Below, one piece after another: positions 22,860-36,068 of a DNA stretch of 64,000 nt. The notes beneath the pieces are model-generated. The model had not been told where the DNA came from. It did no database searches and saw only the letters and a program-made list of their open reading frames with translations. The translations under genes and the position numbers were made by a program. Location: positions 39,328,446 to 39,392,445 of the forward strand of contig NC_081541.1 in the NCBI RefSeq assembly GCF_901000735.1. The letters are read 5' to 3'. This DNA is from Corylus avellana (lineage: Eukaryota; Streptophyta; Magnoliopsida; Fagales; Betulaceae). Position 1 is the first letter of the stretch. Every line of letters starts with the position of its first letter.

Positions 22860-23266
22860 TTTTTTTTTTGTTGCCACTGCATTTAGTCTTGGGTTTGTGT
22901 CTCCTAGTCCTGATGTGTTTTGATCAATCTCCGGAGACTTTTGCTCTTTGATCTTCGACAGTGTCCTCTCGGTCCTTGGCAATACCGTATTCTTAAAAAC
23001 CACTTTACGGTAGTTGTTGCCATTATCTTATGGGGTTCCTTAATGTGCCCCCTTGCTATTTGCTATCGCCTCGTGCGGCCCTTGGAGAGGCCCGAATCGT
23101 TTCTGGTTCCTCTGGGATTATTAATGGATCCATTGCCTACTTTGTCTCTATATCTATTTTAGTATTGCCTTTATTGTTTGAGCTTTGTTATTGGGGTGCC
23201 CACTCATCTTTTGTTGTACCAACCCATGTAACCATTTTCTCCATATTGAATAAAAAAAAAAAAAAA
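22860..23266 (+). mobile_element. Retroelement 3' end with A-tail
   Basis: About 400 bases of non-repetitive sequence end 'ctccatattgaata' followed by a run of A (about 23250-23266). This resembles the 3' end of a non-LTR retroelement or processed transcript. No protein domain remains readable, so the class is uncertain. Confidence 0.4.
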
Positions 23267-24300
23267 AATCAAGTAGGGGTAATTATCTTTTAAGTACCCC
23301 CTACTTAGAATTTTATTTTTTTTATTTTTAATTAAGCGTGTCTATGTCCAACCGATTAAATTAAAGATTTTTTTTTTTTTTTTAATTATCTTATACTTTA
23401 TGAAGCATGATTTTTAACCGATTGAGCTACTACTCCTTAGAACATGTGACATGACAAACTTAAGAGCTTGATGTCATTCTCTTGCATATCTCTTGTTCAT
23501 CTTTTTTGCAAATTCATCATTAAATCTATGAGACCTACATGTGGGTTCCATAAATTCAATGGCGAATTTACACATCTTTTATACGGAGATAGACCAGAGA
23601 TGTGCACGAGAATAAAATCAAACATTTATCAATGCTATTTGCCTTCAAAGCTTATCCTAAATGTTAGAATCACTCCATTTTTGCAAAGTACATGATTGTT
23701 ACGTGTACTGCAATAACTAAAGAATTTAACTTGACCTCAATTCTTTTGATTATAGGTGACAATTCGTGTTTATGTGTCGGATTCGAATTGTGTCGAGGTA
23801 TAGACATAAAGATATATAAATTAATTTGAACCTGATCAATTTAATTAAACTAATCAGTCACATCAACTCTGACACGACCTAGCTAGATAGGCAGGTAACA
23901 TAACATAACCCAGTGTGCATCACCCATTTAATAAACAAGCCATGTTAGATTGATTTGATTCGATTAACCCGCATAATCCGTTTTAATTAATAAAATTCAT
24001 AATTATTGAACATAAAAATATCATTTTATACAAAAATATTGGTGCAATAATTCACAGTTATCGAACATGAAAGTAACTTACACTATCGAAATTATATATC
24101 TTTACAACTTTTTTTTTTGAACCATATATCTTTACAACTAGAGACAAGATTAAGGGCAACTTTTTGTTTAAATTTGCTAATGAAAAAAAAAAAGTTTTAA
24201 TTTATACAAATTATACAAGTGACTTCCGTTAATTAAGCATGTTAACTCGAAATTGACTTATTTATTAATTCTTTTTAACCCCATTTGAGACAAATTCTAT
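23267..24300. other. Intergenic with SINE-like and dispersed repeat fragments
   Basis: A minus-strand tRNA-like piece with a T-run start (about 23367-23440, 'accgattgagctactactcc') may be a SINE fragment. About 23470-23630 matches the dispersed repeat at 11780-11935. No gene seen. Confidence 0.4.
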
Positions 24301-24954
24301 TTTATTAATCATAACCAATAATTTCGTTTTGAATTTCTAGGCCTTGTCAGGTTGTATGCCAATCAACTCTTGTTGCTGCGGAAGGATTTTTCCCATTTCA
24401 TGCTCTGTTTCACTTTTTTTGAGGGTTAATTGGGCACATCCGAGAAGGGTAATGGGTAAAACTGGCATTAAAAAATGGCCATTCTCAAAGCACTATTCCC
24501 TCTCTAGTCTCTTGTCACCTTTTTTTTTTTACCGTTTTCCACCGAGACCTGAGAAAAGTCACTGTTTCTTGTCTTGTCATTTAGCACTTAGCACAGGAAG
24601 AGAGAGAGAAACCCAACCACGCAACCATTCGCAGAGGACCATTTGGTTAGCGTCTTAGGGTTTTTGGGACCTGGGCTCTTTAGTAAACAGCAATGGAAAG
24701 CGAAATTTTTATTTATTTATTTATTTCCATTAAATAACTTTGTATCGCTACTTATATTTATTGTTCGTCTCTCTGCGCTTTCATTGGTATTGGTAACAGT
24801 AATATTTGTATCAATTGTCAGGCGGCGTCTCTCTTTCTTTTCCTGCACTTCTCTCTCTCTGTCTGTGATAATAGATGTACTCCCACTCCCACCATTATCT
24901 TCATGAAATGAAGCTCTGATATTCAAAGCAATAAAGAAAAAGCTGAAGAAAAAG
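24301..24954 (+). promoter_or_regulatory. PLATZ gene 5' region
   Basis: Pyrimidine-rich tracts (24485-24550, 24830-24862) precede the PLATZ first exon. No clear TATA box can be assigned. The open frames here lack motifs. Confidence 0.35.
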
Positions 24955-26422
24955 ATGGTAATTTGGAGTTTTTCTCTTGTTTCCCATTTTTTGGATTTTT
25001 TTGGTTTTTGTGAAGCTAATTGAATTTTCCTTGTCATATATGCATCTGGGTTTTTTTCAGTTTCTTGAAGCTAATCTTCTTCCTCGGTGGCTTGAGGTTC
25101 TTCTCACAGAGAAGTTCTTCAACGCTTGCATATTTCATGAAGATGCCAAGAAAAATGAGAAGAACGTCTATTGCTTGAACTGTTGCATCAGTCTCTGCCC
25201 TCACTGCTTATCCCCTCACCGCTCTCATAAACTTCTGCAGGTTTCTCTTTCGAAATTCACTGCAATAATGTTTCAAAGTTCACTGCTTTCTCCTTTCTCC
25301 TGTCTCCTTTCTCAAGCTTCTAATTGTTCCTTTCCTTAATTGTGTGCTGAATTTTTTCATCTTTCTGCTCATTTTCAGATAAGAAGGTATGTGTACCACG
25401 ATGTTTTGAGGTTGGATGATGCTGCAAAGTTGATAGACTGCACCTTTGTTCAAGTAAGTAAAAATTCTTGAAAAATATATATAATCATGCTGACCCAAAA
25501 ATAAAAAAAGAAAACATGAATTTTATTTATGAAATTGACATGTTTGAATTCATGTTGTTAAGGCCTTTTCCTTGTTGGGTTTCTCAAGAGGGCTGTGGTT
25601 TGTTGGACTAGAAGTTAGAAAATTGAAGGTTTCCTTGTATGAATTATGCCTTTGTGGATGAGCCTGAGAAATGTGAAGGATCTTTATTCTGTAAACCCAT
25701 TTTTTCTTGTTTATTCTCTACAAAGTCTCATTTTTTTGTTCTCTTTCTCTATAGTCGTACACAACCAACAGTGCAAAAGTGATATTTCTGCACCAAAGGC
25801 CACAGACAAGGAACTTCAAGGGCTCCGGAAAATTTTGCAGCACCTGTGACAGAAGCCTGCAAGACCCTTATCTCTTCTGCTCCCTTTCCTGCAAGGTTTC
25901 TTTTGCCTTAAAGCCTGAAAATTCTCTCCCTCATGCTTTCACAATTCTTTCACATTCCTACATCAATTTTTCTCATCTGGGTCTCTCTCAATTCCCACTC
26001 TTCCTCAATTTTTCAGCTTTTTCTCATCTGGGTTCGTCTCATTTCTCACTATTTCCTCTTTTGGTTTTTTGTCACAGATTGATTATCTCATCAAGACCAA
26101 AGGTGGGATTTCAGAATACCTCTTCGACTGCAAGACCCTGTCGTTGCCCGAATCGGGTTTAGACGACGGTTTTATGACTCCCGACTCGGTTCTCGAACCG
26201 GCTGGTTCGAGCCGGACCTCGTCCGGGTCAGGTGGGTGCAGTGGGGTGGACTGTAGGACAGTTGCTTGCACTGCTACAACCGAGATTGTGCGGAAAAAGA
26301 GGAGCAGCTTGTCGTCGGCTTACCGGGCGGTGTGTCGGCCGGTATGCTCACCCGTCTCTGAAATTTCGGCGAGTTTGATGAACCGGAGAAAAGGGACTCC
26401 ACAAAGAGCTCCACTTTATTGA
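24955..26422 (+). CDS. PLATZ zinc-dependent DNA-binding protein, five exons
   Basis: PLATZ proteins are plant-specific, zinc-dependent nuclear proteins reported to bind A/T-rich DNA or act with RNA polymerase III. Proposed exons are 24955-24957 (ATG only, then GTAATT), 25061-25240, 25379-25453, 25755-25895 and 26078-26422, all in phase 0 with AG/GT borders, giving about 247 aa. An unspliced alternative start is the in-frame ATG at 25040. Exon 2 has F-L-E-A-N-L-L-P-R-W-L-E and the first zinc pattern C-x2-H-x11-C-x2-C-x4-C-x2-C-x3-H-x2-H. Exon 3 carries R-R-Y-V-Y-H-D-V. Exon 4 has the second pattern C-x2-C-x10-C-x3-C. Exon 5 has a variable Ser/Gly-rich and basic tail (R-K-K-R-S, about residues 190-230) ending P-Q-R-A-P-L-Y. 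All metal ligands are intact and no stops are present, so it looks functional. The family is sure; the exact start is not. Confidence 0.92.
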
Positions 26423-27899
26423 ATTTCTGTACGGATTTGGTAAATGGAGTCTTGGAGAGAGCTACAACGGGAGAAGAAGGCTTTGGGATGAATTTGGTGT
26501 TATATTTTTTCCTTGAGGCTAATTTCGGAAAAAAAGAAAAATCTCCCAATTTTGTTGAGGACTTTTCTGTCTCTCTTCTAGTGAGTGGTGGTAGCCAGGG
26601 TTGGTTCCTTTTTTCTTTTTTCTTTTTTTTTTTCTTTTTTTTGGGGCCATTTACAGAGCCACAGACTGCAGTAAACAATGACAAAAGTTTACTGTTATAT
26701 ATTACTTATATTGTTGGTAAATCCCTTGTATATGGGGTTATATGATTTATTTTTTTGAAGAATTATACCAATGTGATTGGGGGTCTTGATTGAATTTGCA
26801 CCTTATCTATATGCTTTCTCAATGAAACCAAAATTCCCAAGAGTAGTTAAATGTTCACATCAAAATTAGGGTCGATCTCGAACTCGAAACAAATTGAATA
26901 CAAAATTAATAAATTAGGGTTAAATAATTTGACATTTAATTAAATGGGTTGTGTTATGATTGATTTATATAATTCTATATTTGTGTTTGACCCCAATATT
27001 TATGATTGATAGTTTTGACATTTTAATATTTTATTTTTGATTTATTTGAAATGGAGAAAGAGCCTTTTATTTCCTTTTACTTTTAAGATGGTGTAATATT
27101 GTCATCGTATTTAGACAATGTTACTCTTTTCTCCCTCGTCCGTAAATCTAACACTATCATTATATAGTAAATGTGTAAATCTAACACTATCATTATATAG
27201 TAAATGTGTTTGATAGTTATGATTGAAATATATAATTTTATATTTATTTTAATAAGTTAACACGAATTGCCATGTAAAATCATAATTTTCACAAAATATG
27301 GGGAAATTAGTAAGTGGGTTCAAGCCAAAATCCACTATGAATAGAAGGTAACCTCCAATTTCTTGATGGAGATCCTAAGAATGGCAAAACTGACTGCCTC
27401 TTTCTCTAATGTTTCCTTCCTTCGTCTGCTTCTTCCTTCTTCTCAATGACAACAGAATGGTGACAAAACTCTCCAATTATTTACTGTTTTGCCTCCCAAT
27501 GTCTCTTTTGAGAAGTGAAAACTTTTGACTAGTATTTTTAGCATTCAAATTTTATCTTATGGGGAACATGTAAACATCATTCTTCTATTATTTTAAACAT
27601 GGCCTCTCTTCGTGCCCAGAGCTCTCTTTATCAACTCAATTTTTTTTTATTATCTTTAGTATCTCTAAGTTCACCCTCATTTTTAATCCTTTTTTTTTTT
27701 TTTTTTTTTTTTTTAGATATTTTGGGTGTGTGATCCTATATTTTTTCCCTTCATACTTGTTGGAGGAAAACTAAGGTCCACATGACAGAGAGAGACCAGA
27801 ACGGCTACTCTATAATTACATTTGCCCCCAAAACTAATGATAGAAAATGCTTAAATGGTGAAAACCGTATACGTTATCTATCAGGACATTAATGAGACT
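26423..27899. other. PLATZ 3' flank and intergenic DNA
   Basis: The 3' flank is T-rich (26610-26640) without a single clear polyadenylation signal. A 28-base direct repeat, starting 'gtaaatctaacactatc', occurs near 27142 and 27174. A long T-run lies at 27691-27715. No further gene. Confidence 0.4.
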
Positions 27900-29110
27900 A
27901 AGGTAAAATTTACGCAACATTAAACAATGTTTGGATTGTAAAAGGTTCAATATTAGTAGACAAGCCACGCTCGTGCTATATGCTCTCTTTTCTTACCGTT
28001 AGTGATCTTCCAAAGTTCGGACAGTTTTTTTGGTAATTATATATATAAAAGTTAATGAATTGAGTTGAGTTTATATGAGTTGTGTTATAATCATTAATTG
28101 AATCAAACTAAATTTATACGAGTATGTCTTGTTTAATTATCAAACCTGATTTTATGTTCATCATCGCCTCATTAATTGAATCAAACCAAATTTATAAGAA
28201 TATATTTTGTTTAATAATATGTTTTCTTTCTTCTAGATCTGTCATCATGAGCAATTTATGGGGTGAGTAGGATTAGATTGGTTTGAGTGATTTTTTCTCA
28301 CGGCCAAAAAATAAAGGTTGAGAAATATAACTACCTATGTCTTAGATTTAGTCTACCCAAGAGCAGATCTGTGCATTAATCGCAGTTGTACATAAATTAG
28401 ACGAAAAGTTGAGGTCATAAATAGTATGTAATTGTAAGATTTTTATTGTATTTATGACATTGTAACCATAACTTTATACTATAATTTTTCAGAGGTTTTA
28501 TACTCTATGACGTAAGAGCTTTATGCTCTGAATCTTATTATCAATGAAATTATAAAAATCCCAATTTCAAAATTTTATGTATATGGTCGCCTCATTTATT
28601 AATAAACCAAATCTAAGTCTATTTGAAATAAGTCCAAATATGTTAACGGTTGTGTTCTTTTAATAACCTTAATCTTATTTAGGAAGAAAGTGACAATATC
28701 TGATGGGACACTAGTTTAGGGAGGACACGTGATGAATGCAACACTTAACAACTACAAACTTGAGAATTGACCCATCATTATCAATGGAACTTGATTTGGC
28801 CCACCAAACCAACAAAATTAGGAGCAAAAAGAATTATTATTATTAGATTTTGTGGGGCTTGGAAGGTGTAGCGCAGAGAGTTTCATGTTCACGTGTACAC
28901 CAAATACATAAATTTCCAGCCCACCCAACTTCCAGCATAAGACAAGATTTGATGAAGTAATTTTTCTGACGGTCGGATTGGTGACACATCACCTGTAAAA
29001 TAGAGAAAATAGTCATTAGAATTCGCTGATTTAAGGGAATTGAGGACATTCTTGTGCTTAATTTAGCATGGTATTTGAAGAAAGTTTCAAAATAAGGCGG
29101 AGAAAATCCG
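27900..29110. repeat. Partial copy of the thaumatin-unit border
   Basis: 'tcgtgctatatgctctcttt' (27971), 'gacaatatctgatggga', 'gaggacacgtgatg' (G-box CACGTG) and 'tttccagcccacccaactt' occur in the same order as at 40130-40900, 51410-52830 and 59225-59560. It is diverged relative to those, so it is an older dispersed piece of the same segment. A minus-strand frame (28843-29049) is shared with the other copies but not recognised. Confidence 0.75.
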
Positions 29111-29297
29111 AGGTCCCATTTTTACCAACTACTATGCTACCTTTTATGAGTAAGGCTATATATACTTTTACTTCACTTTATCACACGTATTTCTCTATAC
29201 TTATAGATGGGTTTGAAAACGTTTATTAAATATAATAAACACCCATCTCAAATTTAATAATAGATATAAAAGCCACTTATGAATATGAGAATTAGAA

Positions 29298-30987
29298 TGT
29301 GTGTAGTATTACTCACCTTTTATACTGTTTTCTGAAACTGCTATCTATGGGCGATGTTTAAAGTGGACAGTTATTCCCATGTAGTGGTCTATCTGAGTGG
29401 GACCTATAGTAAATTTCATCATCAACAATTGCTCCGGATCCTTCTGGCTAGGCATTGAGAATCTTTTGTGTACTCGAAATTAAAAATTTTGTGTTGATTA
29501 TCAGGTTCCTAATTAAGACCGTAAGTGTTGGAGTGGATAGCGCGTGGCAAAGGCCTTAGCATCCCGTATTCACAACTTGATACATTGTTGTGACCATATA
29601 GATGTGTGGGGGCGATGTCGCGTCTTTTTGTAAATGCTCAAAATAGACTATGTATATAGCTACATTGCAAATCAGCTCAAATATGATTAGAGCCTAATCC
29701 AAGTCAATCCATCAAATTAGCTAGTAATCAACAAATAATTTACTGCATGTGCGAATTTGAAGAGCTGCGTTGATGGTTGGCACTCATGGCAGGAAAGAGA
29801 ACAAAAGTTGTTGGAGAAATTCAACCAGACCTATCCATCAAAAAACTTGTCTTTTGCAAACGAAAGGGTTGGACACTCATTCGATTGAATTGATTGTTAA
29901 ATCAAATTTTCTTCTAAACTTTTAAGTTAACAAAAAAGTGATAGACTTATTTTAAATTTAACACTTTTCTTATACGAGAGCTCAAACTCTCTTACTACGT
30001 TCAATATATATAATATTTAGGGATAAATGTAAAATTAGTTCATGTGTTTGACCTAAATTACAAATCGCTCCATATCAAAGTGAACTCAGAAGTCCATTGG
30101 ATTTGCCGAAGAAACAATTTAGTCTCTAGAGTCAAATTTCGTTAAAACATTTGACGAATTTAGTTAAGTGTCATGTTTGCGCTAATAAAATAGTGACACA
30201 TCTTACTCTTAATTAAAAAAACCCACCACTAGCTCATTAGGGTGGCTGTGCGCCACCCTTAGCCACCCCATAGGTGGCTCGCGAGTCACGCTAAGGTGGT
30301 TGAGTCACCCTCAACAAATCCAAGGTTGGCCTTTGGGCGGCCCTCCCCTACCACCTTTGAGGCTGCCTTGAAGGTCACGTTAGCACGTGTCACTATTTTA
30401 TTAGCACTAATGTGGCATTTAACAGAATCCGTCAAATATTTTAACAGAATTTAATTTCAGGTATTGAATTATTCTTTTTTGGCATATCCTAGGAATTTAT
30501 GAGTTCACTTTGATATGATATGGAACATTTTTTTATTTTTTTCATTTTTAACAAGAGTAATTTATAATTTAAGTTAAAATATTTAATTGAAATAAGAATT
30601 AATACAAAGAGTTTGAGGTTGAATTCAAACTCATAATCTATACTTTATTACTATATTAAACCACGATATTTCTCTTAAAAATTTAAGCTCATTAAAAAAA
30701 AAAAAAAAACCTTAATGACTACATTGATTTATATTTATACGATTGTGACGTTAGTGGTTGGAATCGAAGGCACAATAATGAACCCTAGAGGACTTTTTTC
30801 TCTGGTTGCAAGTAATGGCGCATTCTTCCTTCCCACACGACACAAGGACAAGAAGAGTTCGGCCCCATTTATTGGTCGGTCCTCCCTGGCTTTCTGCCAC
30901 GTGTCAGGTACCATAAATGTCTTATGCTCATGTCTCTTGCTAGCCTGCCTTGTTTTATAGCAAATCTTCCAACATACGTACAACATG
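29298..30987 (+). repeat. Block X, inverted copy at 36151-37846
   Basis: The whole block reads on the opposite strand at 36151-37846, nearly identical over about 1.69 kb, including all short frames. It holds intergenic DNA and a foldback element (about 30010-30545) with a GGTGGC-rich core. The right edge stops exactly at the gap 30988-31087. Confidence 0.9.
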
Positions 30988-31087
30988 NNNNNNNNNNNNN
31001 NNNNNNNNNNNNNNNNNNNNNNNNNNNNNNNNNNNNNNNNNNNNNNNNNNNNNNNNNNNNNNNNNNNNNNNNNNNNNNNNNNNNNNN
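30988..31087. other. Assembly gap (100 N)
   Basis: Run of N at the edge of duplicated block X. Confidence 1.
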
Positions 31088-31797
31088 TTGGGTGCACACG
31101 AGCCATTCCACTGGGTTCCAGGCCATCTCCGCCATCGTCTACCACTAGCGATCCACCCATCCGACCACCACGCGCCGATGCGTGTTCAACACGTGCTTGT
31201 GAGTAGATCTTACTCGCGGGCGCGTGTCCCTCACGTGCCGCTCCACCTCCATCAACCTCAATCGCCGACCTTTTGGTTTCCATTCCGGCTCGGTAGCCTG
31301 TGCGTCTCCGACTACTTCACTGTTGCTGTTTTTTCGAGATTTTTATCTGCTTTTTAGCTTGCCTTTGTTTTCTGTAATGTTGTTGTGGTTATTTTCTGTA
31401 AATTGTTTGTGTTACTTTTTGATAAACCCGATCTGGTTAGATTTTAGACTCTTTGTAAGTGAAGTGGTTTTTTTCCTTTCTTTTTGGTTTCCTTTTGGAA
31501 ACCTTTTTTCCACGGTTACTGTGCATCTAAATCTCCATGGCTTTTTCAAAAGTCTGTTTAGATGCTTGATAGGAGTATTCGTACTCCCGATGATAGTATT
31601 AATCAGATTGCGCCGCGGTAAGAGTTTTTTCGAGCTGCATTTGCAGATGACTTCCATCTTCATCTACTTTAAGGAGTTTGTAGTCTGTTAGATTGGGTTT
31701 ATTTGTCTAAGTTTTTTAGCTTTAAGTGTCTGTCCTGTAACTTTCTTGTGGTTTAATGGATTTCAGTTTGTTACCCAAAAAAAAAAAAAAAAAAAAA
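31088..31797 (+). mobile_element. LINE-like 3' end with poly-A tail
   Basis: A GC-richer piece (31100-31310) grades into a T-rich region typical of plant LINE 3' untranslated sequence. It ends 'cagtttgttaccc' followed by about 21 A (31777-31797). No intact reverse-transcriptase domain is visible and the 5' side is cut by the gap. The frames of 74-182 codons overlapping here span the N run and are not genes. Confidence 0.5.
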
Positions 31798-31891
31798 GTA
31801 AATACTGTGTACATGAAATATGAGTAGTGTTTACGTTTAATTTTTTTTTTTAAATAGTAGTTAGAAGTAATTGGTGTGATATAAAAATAAA

Positions 31892-32541
31892 GGGAAAAGT
31901 CCACATAACTCCCTCAAACTACCACTCAATTGACAATGTCCCTCCAAATTTTCAATTGTGACAATGTCTCCTCTTAAACTATCAAAAATTGTCAATGTTC
32001 CCCCCAATGACTAAATTACCCTTAGTAAAAATAAAAAAATAAAACTTCTAGAAAAAACCTAAAACTAACCAAAAAAAAAAAAATCCAAACGATGGCCAAA
32101 TTTTTTATAAAAAAAAAATCAATTTTATAAGAAAGAAAATTAAAAAAATTTCGATTTTTTTTTTATAAAAACTGAAAATTTTCGTTTTTTTTTTTTAATT
32201 TTTGTTTTATAATTTTATTTAAATAAAAATTTACGTTTAAAAAAATAAATTTTTCGTTTAATAAAATGAAATTTTTTGTTCAAAAAAATTTGTTTTTTTT
32301 TTAAATATTATCTTTAAATTAAAATTTTTCATTTTTAAAAAAAATCATTTTTTTTTTTGAATTTATAGGAGTATTTTTGTTTTATTGAAAAATCTATAGG
32401 GGCATTTTTGTCTTATTGTTAGTCTTGTGGGGGACATTGACAATGTTTTGGTAGTTTGGAAGGGACATTGTCACAATTGAAAATTTTGAGGGGACATTAT
32501 CAATTGGGTGGTAGTTTGAAGAGAGTATATAGACTTTACCC
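31892..32541. mobile_element. Mutator-like foldback MITE, 9-bp TSD
   Basis: Ends GGGAAAAGTCC and GGACTTT/GACTTTACCC-type inverted termini start long arms ('ctcaaactaccactcaattg' versus 'caattgggtggtagtttga'). AAAAATAAA flanks both sides (31883-31891 and 32542-32550). This is the best-preserved member of the family also seen at 1026 and 2961. Confidence 0.8.
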
Positions 32542-32670
32542 AAAAATAAAATGAGATGTAACTTTTATATTAAAAAATAATAATAATAATTTTTTAAAAA
32601 AAAATATTCAATTTCTTTTTTTTTTTTTTTTTTAAATGAAAATAAAAGAAGGTTTAAAGACAATAAGTAG

Positions 32671-32869
32671 NNNNNNNNNNNNNNNNNNNNNNNNNNNNNN
32701 NNNNNNNNNNNNNNNNNNNNNNNNNNNNNNNNNNNNNNNNNNNNNNNNNNNNNNNNNNNNNNNNNNNNNNNNNNNNNNNNNNNNNNNNNNNNNNNNNNNN
32801 NNNNNNNNNNNNNNNNNNNNNNNNNNNNNNNNNNNNNNNNNNNNNNNNNNNNNNNNNNNNNNNNNNNNN
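32671..32869. other. Assembly gap (199 N)
   Basis: Run of N in AT-rich DNA. Confidence 1.
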
Positions 32870-33177
32870 CAATAATGTAGAAATTTGTATATTATCGAAA
32901 ATGATTCTCTCCATTTTAAATTTTCTCAATTTCTCTCAGTTTGTGTATTTAGCTGGGTAGTGTTGTCCAAAAAGTTGAACTTAAAAAAATTTGAACAATT
33001 TTACTCTTCTAAATGCACTAACTAACTGAAGGAAGTAGAGAGAATTTGAAATAGAAGAGATCATTTTCCGTATATTAGGCTTCTCTGTTTCAAATGAACT
33101 TCCATTCAAAAAGTGAAAATTATTCTCACATTATAACTTATTGAATATTAACCTGTTAATTTGAAACGGTGAAGACC

Positions 33178-34846
33178 TTGTTGTTCCGTTAGGGAGAGAA
33201 CTGAATTTGAAATGTTGAATTAAATGTAATAGAATGCTCATATTTAGAAAAACTGAAAATCTTATATTTTAGAAAACGTGAGAAACTGAGAATCTTTAGA
33301 AAATCTCAAACCCTTTTTCTGCAATACATTGCTCAAACTCTTTTAAGACACGACCTTCTGGACCCATCTCCATCACTCTTGTCCATAGAAAAGCCTTCCA
33401 TTTTAGAACCCAAGACCATGGATTTGTCTTTTATACGAAGAACCTGAGCTGTCGTCCACGCTCGACCTCTTCAATGCCTTTTCTCTACTTTTCGAGCTAT
33501 TTTACCCAGCCACTAATCTGACCCATATCGAGAATATCCCTTATTCCACGTACCATCACAGGGTGTACTTGGCGGGTCGAATCCTGCAGGGCTTCGGAGC
33601 TTGAGTCGGGTTTCTTCTACACCTGGACGGCGGATATCAAGGAAAAGAGGTTGATCGGAAGTACAAGGCCGGGGACAGCTGAGGTTAAGGGTTCGATCGG
33701 AAGTATAAATGGACGGCTGAGAAGAGTGATGTTGGCCGGAACTATACGCGGACGGCTGAGATTAATGGGGGTACGAAGGAAGGTTGATCTGAGAAGAATT
33801 TAACGGGCATGCAAAGTGACGCACAAGGAAGTGCCGGTTGTAACCAAGGAGGTGGAATCTCCTGCGGGAGGGTGTTGTGGTGGTCCTGGGAAAAATGAGG
33901 TTAAGAAGAAGAATGGTGAGTCTGCCACGCGTGTGGTCGAGATTGAAGCGCCCGTTGATCAAGGTGCTTTGTTTCTAAGACAGGTTCATTTCTAAAACGC
34001 CGTCGTTTCTTTGAATGGTTAACTAAAATTCTCATGTTCTTTAATCTATATGTTGACTTATTTTAATTAGTATTTCTATGGTTTCTTCTTAAATTTAATG
34101 GTGGGAAGTAGGAATCCTCTTTCATATTATGGAGTTACAAGAGCCAAAAAAGAGTCCTAAGATCCGTGACAACAATGGAATATGATCTTCTCTATTTCAA
34201 ATGAAATTGACAATATTTAAAATTAATGTATGTAACAGCGGTACATATATGAAGTTAATTTTGGCACATTTGTTTAAAAAATTAAATAATATGAAACCAT
34301 CCGACTATGAAAATGGATACGGCATCCATTTTATTTTAAATTCAGAGAACTAATCATTTTTGGCACAGTAATTTTTGGATTTTTGCTTTCATTATTATTG
34401 GCATTTTCTGAATTCTTGTCCTTTTTCTTGGAGCATGCAGAAATTACAATATTATATAGATTTATGATTTGGGGTTGCAACGTACACTAAATTTGAGATC
34501 ATTGTACATGTTATGTGAACTTTGACTCATACTTGAATGTCTTTTAATTACAAACTTTTTGGAGCACACTCTTTCCTTCAAAGGACCACATATTTGGCTG
34601 CTACGTATTTTACTTGTCTTCGTCTTCCTAGTAAGAATGTCAAGATTAATATTTTACCGTTGAGCTGTTGGTTTAATGAAGGCATGTTTCATATTTGAAT
34701 TACTTAACTAAAGCCAGGAAAAAGATAGGGATGTGGCCATGTAGGCTTATTTACTTTGATGTTCATGTTGAGAGTCTTATTGTGATACTTGAACTGTTAC
34801 GACGGTGTCTCGATCTTGTGGTTCGAGCCACAAGAAGTGAGACACA
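33178..34846 (+). repeat. Block Y, inverted copy at 37947-39672
   Basis: About 1.67 kb recurs on the opposite strand at 37947-39672 with substitutions and several indels, so it is more diverged than block X. It includes gene-like open segments (see 33400-33996). Confidence 0.88.
33400..33996 (+). pseudogene. Unrecognised gene-like segments in block Y
   Basis: Two open stretches look protein-coding although I cannot name the family. About 33410-33604 reads W-I-C-L-L-Y-E-E-P-E-L-S... to Y-H-H-R-V-Y-L-A-G-R-I-L before a stop. About 33790-33993 reads K-E-V-P-V-V, then E-S-P-A-G-G-C-C-G-G-P, a basic K-K-K-N-G-E stretch, and ends R-Q-V-H-F then stop. Between them is a frame with repeated G-R-L-R/G-S-I type residues. 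The same segments are conserved in the inverted copy (39405-38818 side), with frame kept through substitutions in the last segment. No start codon or splice structure could be assigned, so a decayed or partial gene is likeliest. Confidence 0.4.
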
Positions 34847-36012
34847 ACACTTTGAATGTCTAATTGAACTGGGAGGTGAAATGATGGAGATTCGAACTCA
34901 AGACCGTTGGGTCTAATATAATGTTAAATCACCACTTATTTAATCATTTAATTAATATTGTAATAGGAATAGTCAATTCTAAATGAGTTGGAGGCCATGC
35001 TTGACGGAAAACAGGGATCGATGAAGATGAAGCGGAGAAAGTTTGATCTACTAGGGGCTGGGGATCCAAAATGAAATTGCAGAGCTGGTGTAGCAGAGGC
35101 TGTCCAAATGCTTGATCAAGCAGAAAAGTATGATATGCCACCTTTAAAGTCTGATTATGATGAGGTTCTTGCATTTGTATATGTCTGAGTTGTTTCCTTG
35201 AGAATCCTAGGTTTGTTTATAAAGGCAACAGAGAGATGGAACCCTGTCAATTGTCTGTGTTATATCATATATGGTATGTGATTTGGTTTGGGTGCTGGAA
35301 AAATATTACAGCTATGCCATAATTTTTTAAGGGTTTTTAATTTAATTTTCTCTTTATTTTTCTTTAAAAAAAAATTGAAATTAAATATAAACCTTTGAAA
35401 AAAACTACAACATAGGTACTGTTTTTTCTTTTTTTTTTTGAAAGGGAGATGGCCTTTGTGAACCTCTTTTTGTTGTAATGAAATATGTGCTTTTAATCAC
35501 TTTAACTTTTGTCATATTTATTTTCCTCTCTTTTAAATGTTTCTTTGGTTTCTCGCAACTGGCTTAACAGAAGGCAAATTGGAATTTGGAAGGTCTAATG
35601 AAATTTTTATTTTTAATTTTTAGTAGAATGTTTTTCGTCTCATTCAATCATATTACATTTTAAATTACGATAATGTATTGATCAGGTCCAGTCTGGCCTG
35701 ACGAATCTCAAAATTTGCTCACCAAAATAGCCAAAAAAATTAATAATTTTGATGAGACTGTTAAAATGCTTAGTCTACGGAGGATTCATCAAAGTTTTTA
35801 TCATTGTGAAAGATTAAAAAACAAAGAAAAACCCTAGGAATCACCCACCACATATTACAAGCTAAATCCAAAACAAGAATTTGTTCCGTCAATTGGATGA
35901 TATTGTACAATGTTTCTTTTCTTCACTTTGTCACTGTTTTTGGTTTTTATCTGTCAGATTTTTTTAATTTTTTTAATTTTTTTAACTTATTGATATAATA
36001 TATGGTGATTAA

Positions 36013-36068
<56 letters not shown>

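Noticed and set aside
26274..26684. 136-codon minus-strand frame over the PLATZ last exon
   Set aside because: Shadow of the GC-richer PLATZ exon, with a lysine run from a T homopolymer.
30735..31283. 182-codon minus-strand frame
   Set aside because: It spans a 100-N gap and joins retroelement and block X sequence; the length comes from undefined codons.
31224..31691. 155-codon plus-strand hydrophobic frame
   Set aside because: T-rich 3' end of a LINE-like element translated into Phe/Leu; not a membrane protein gene.
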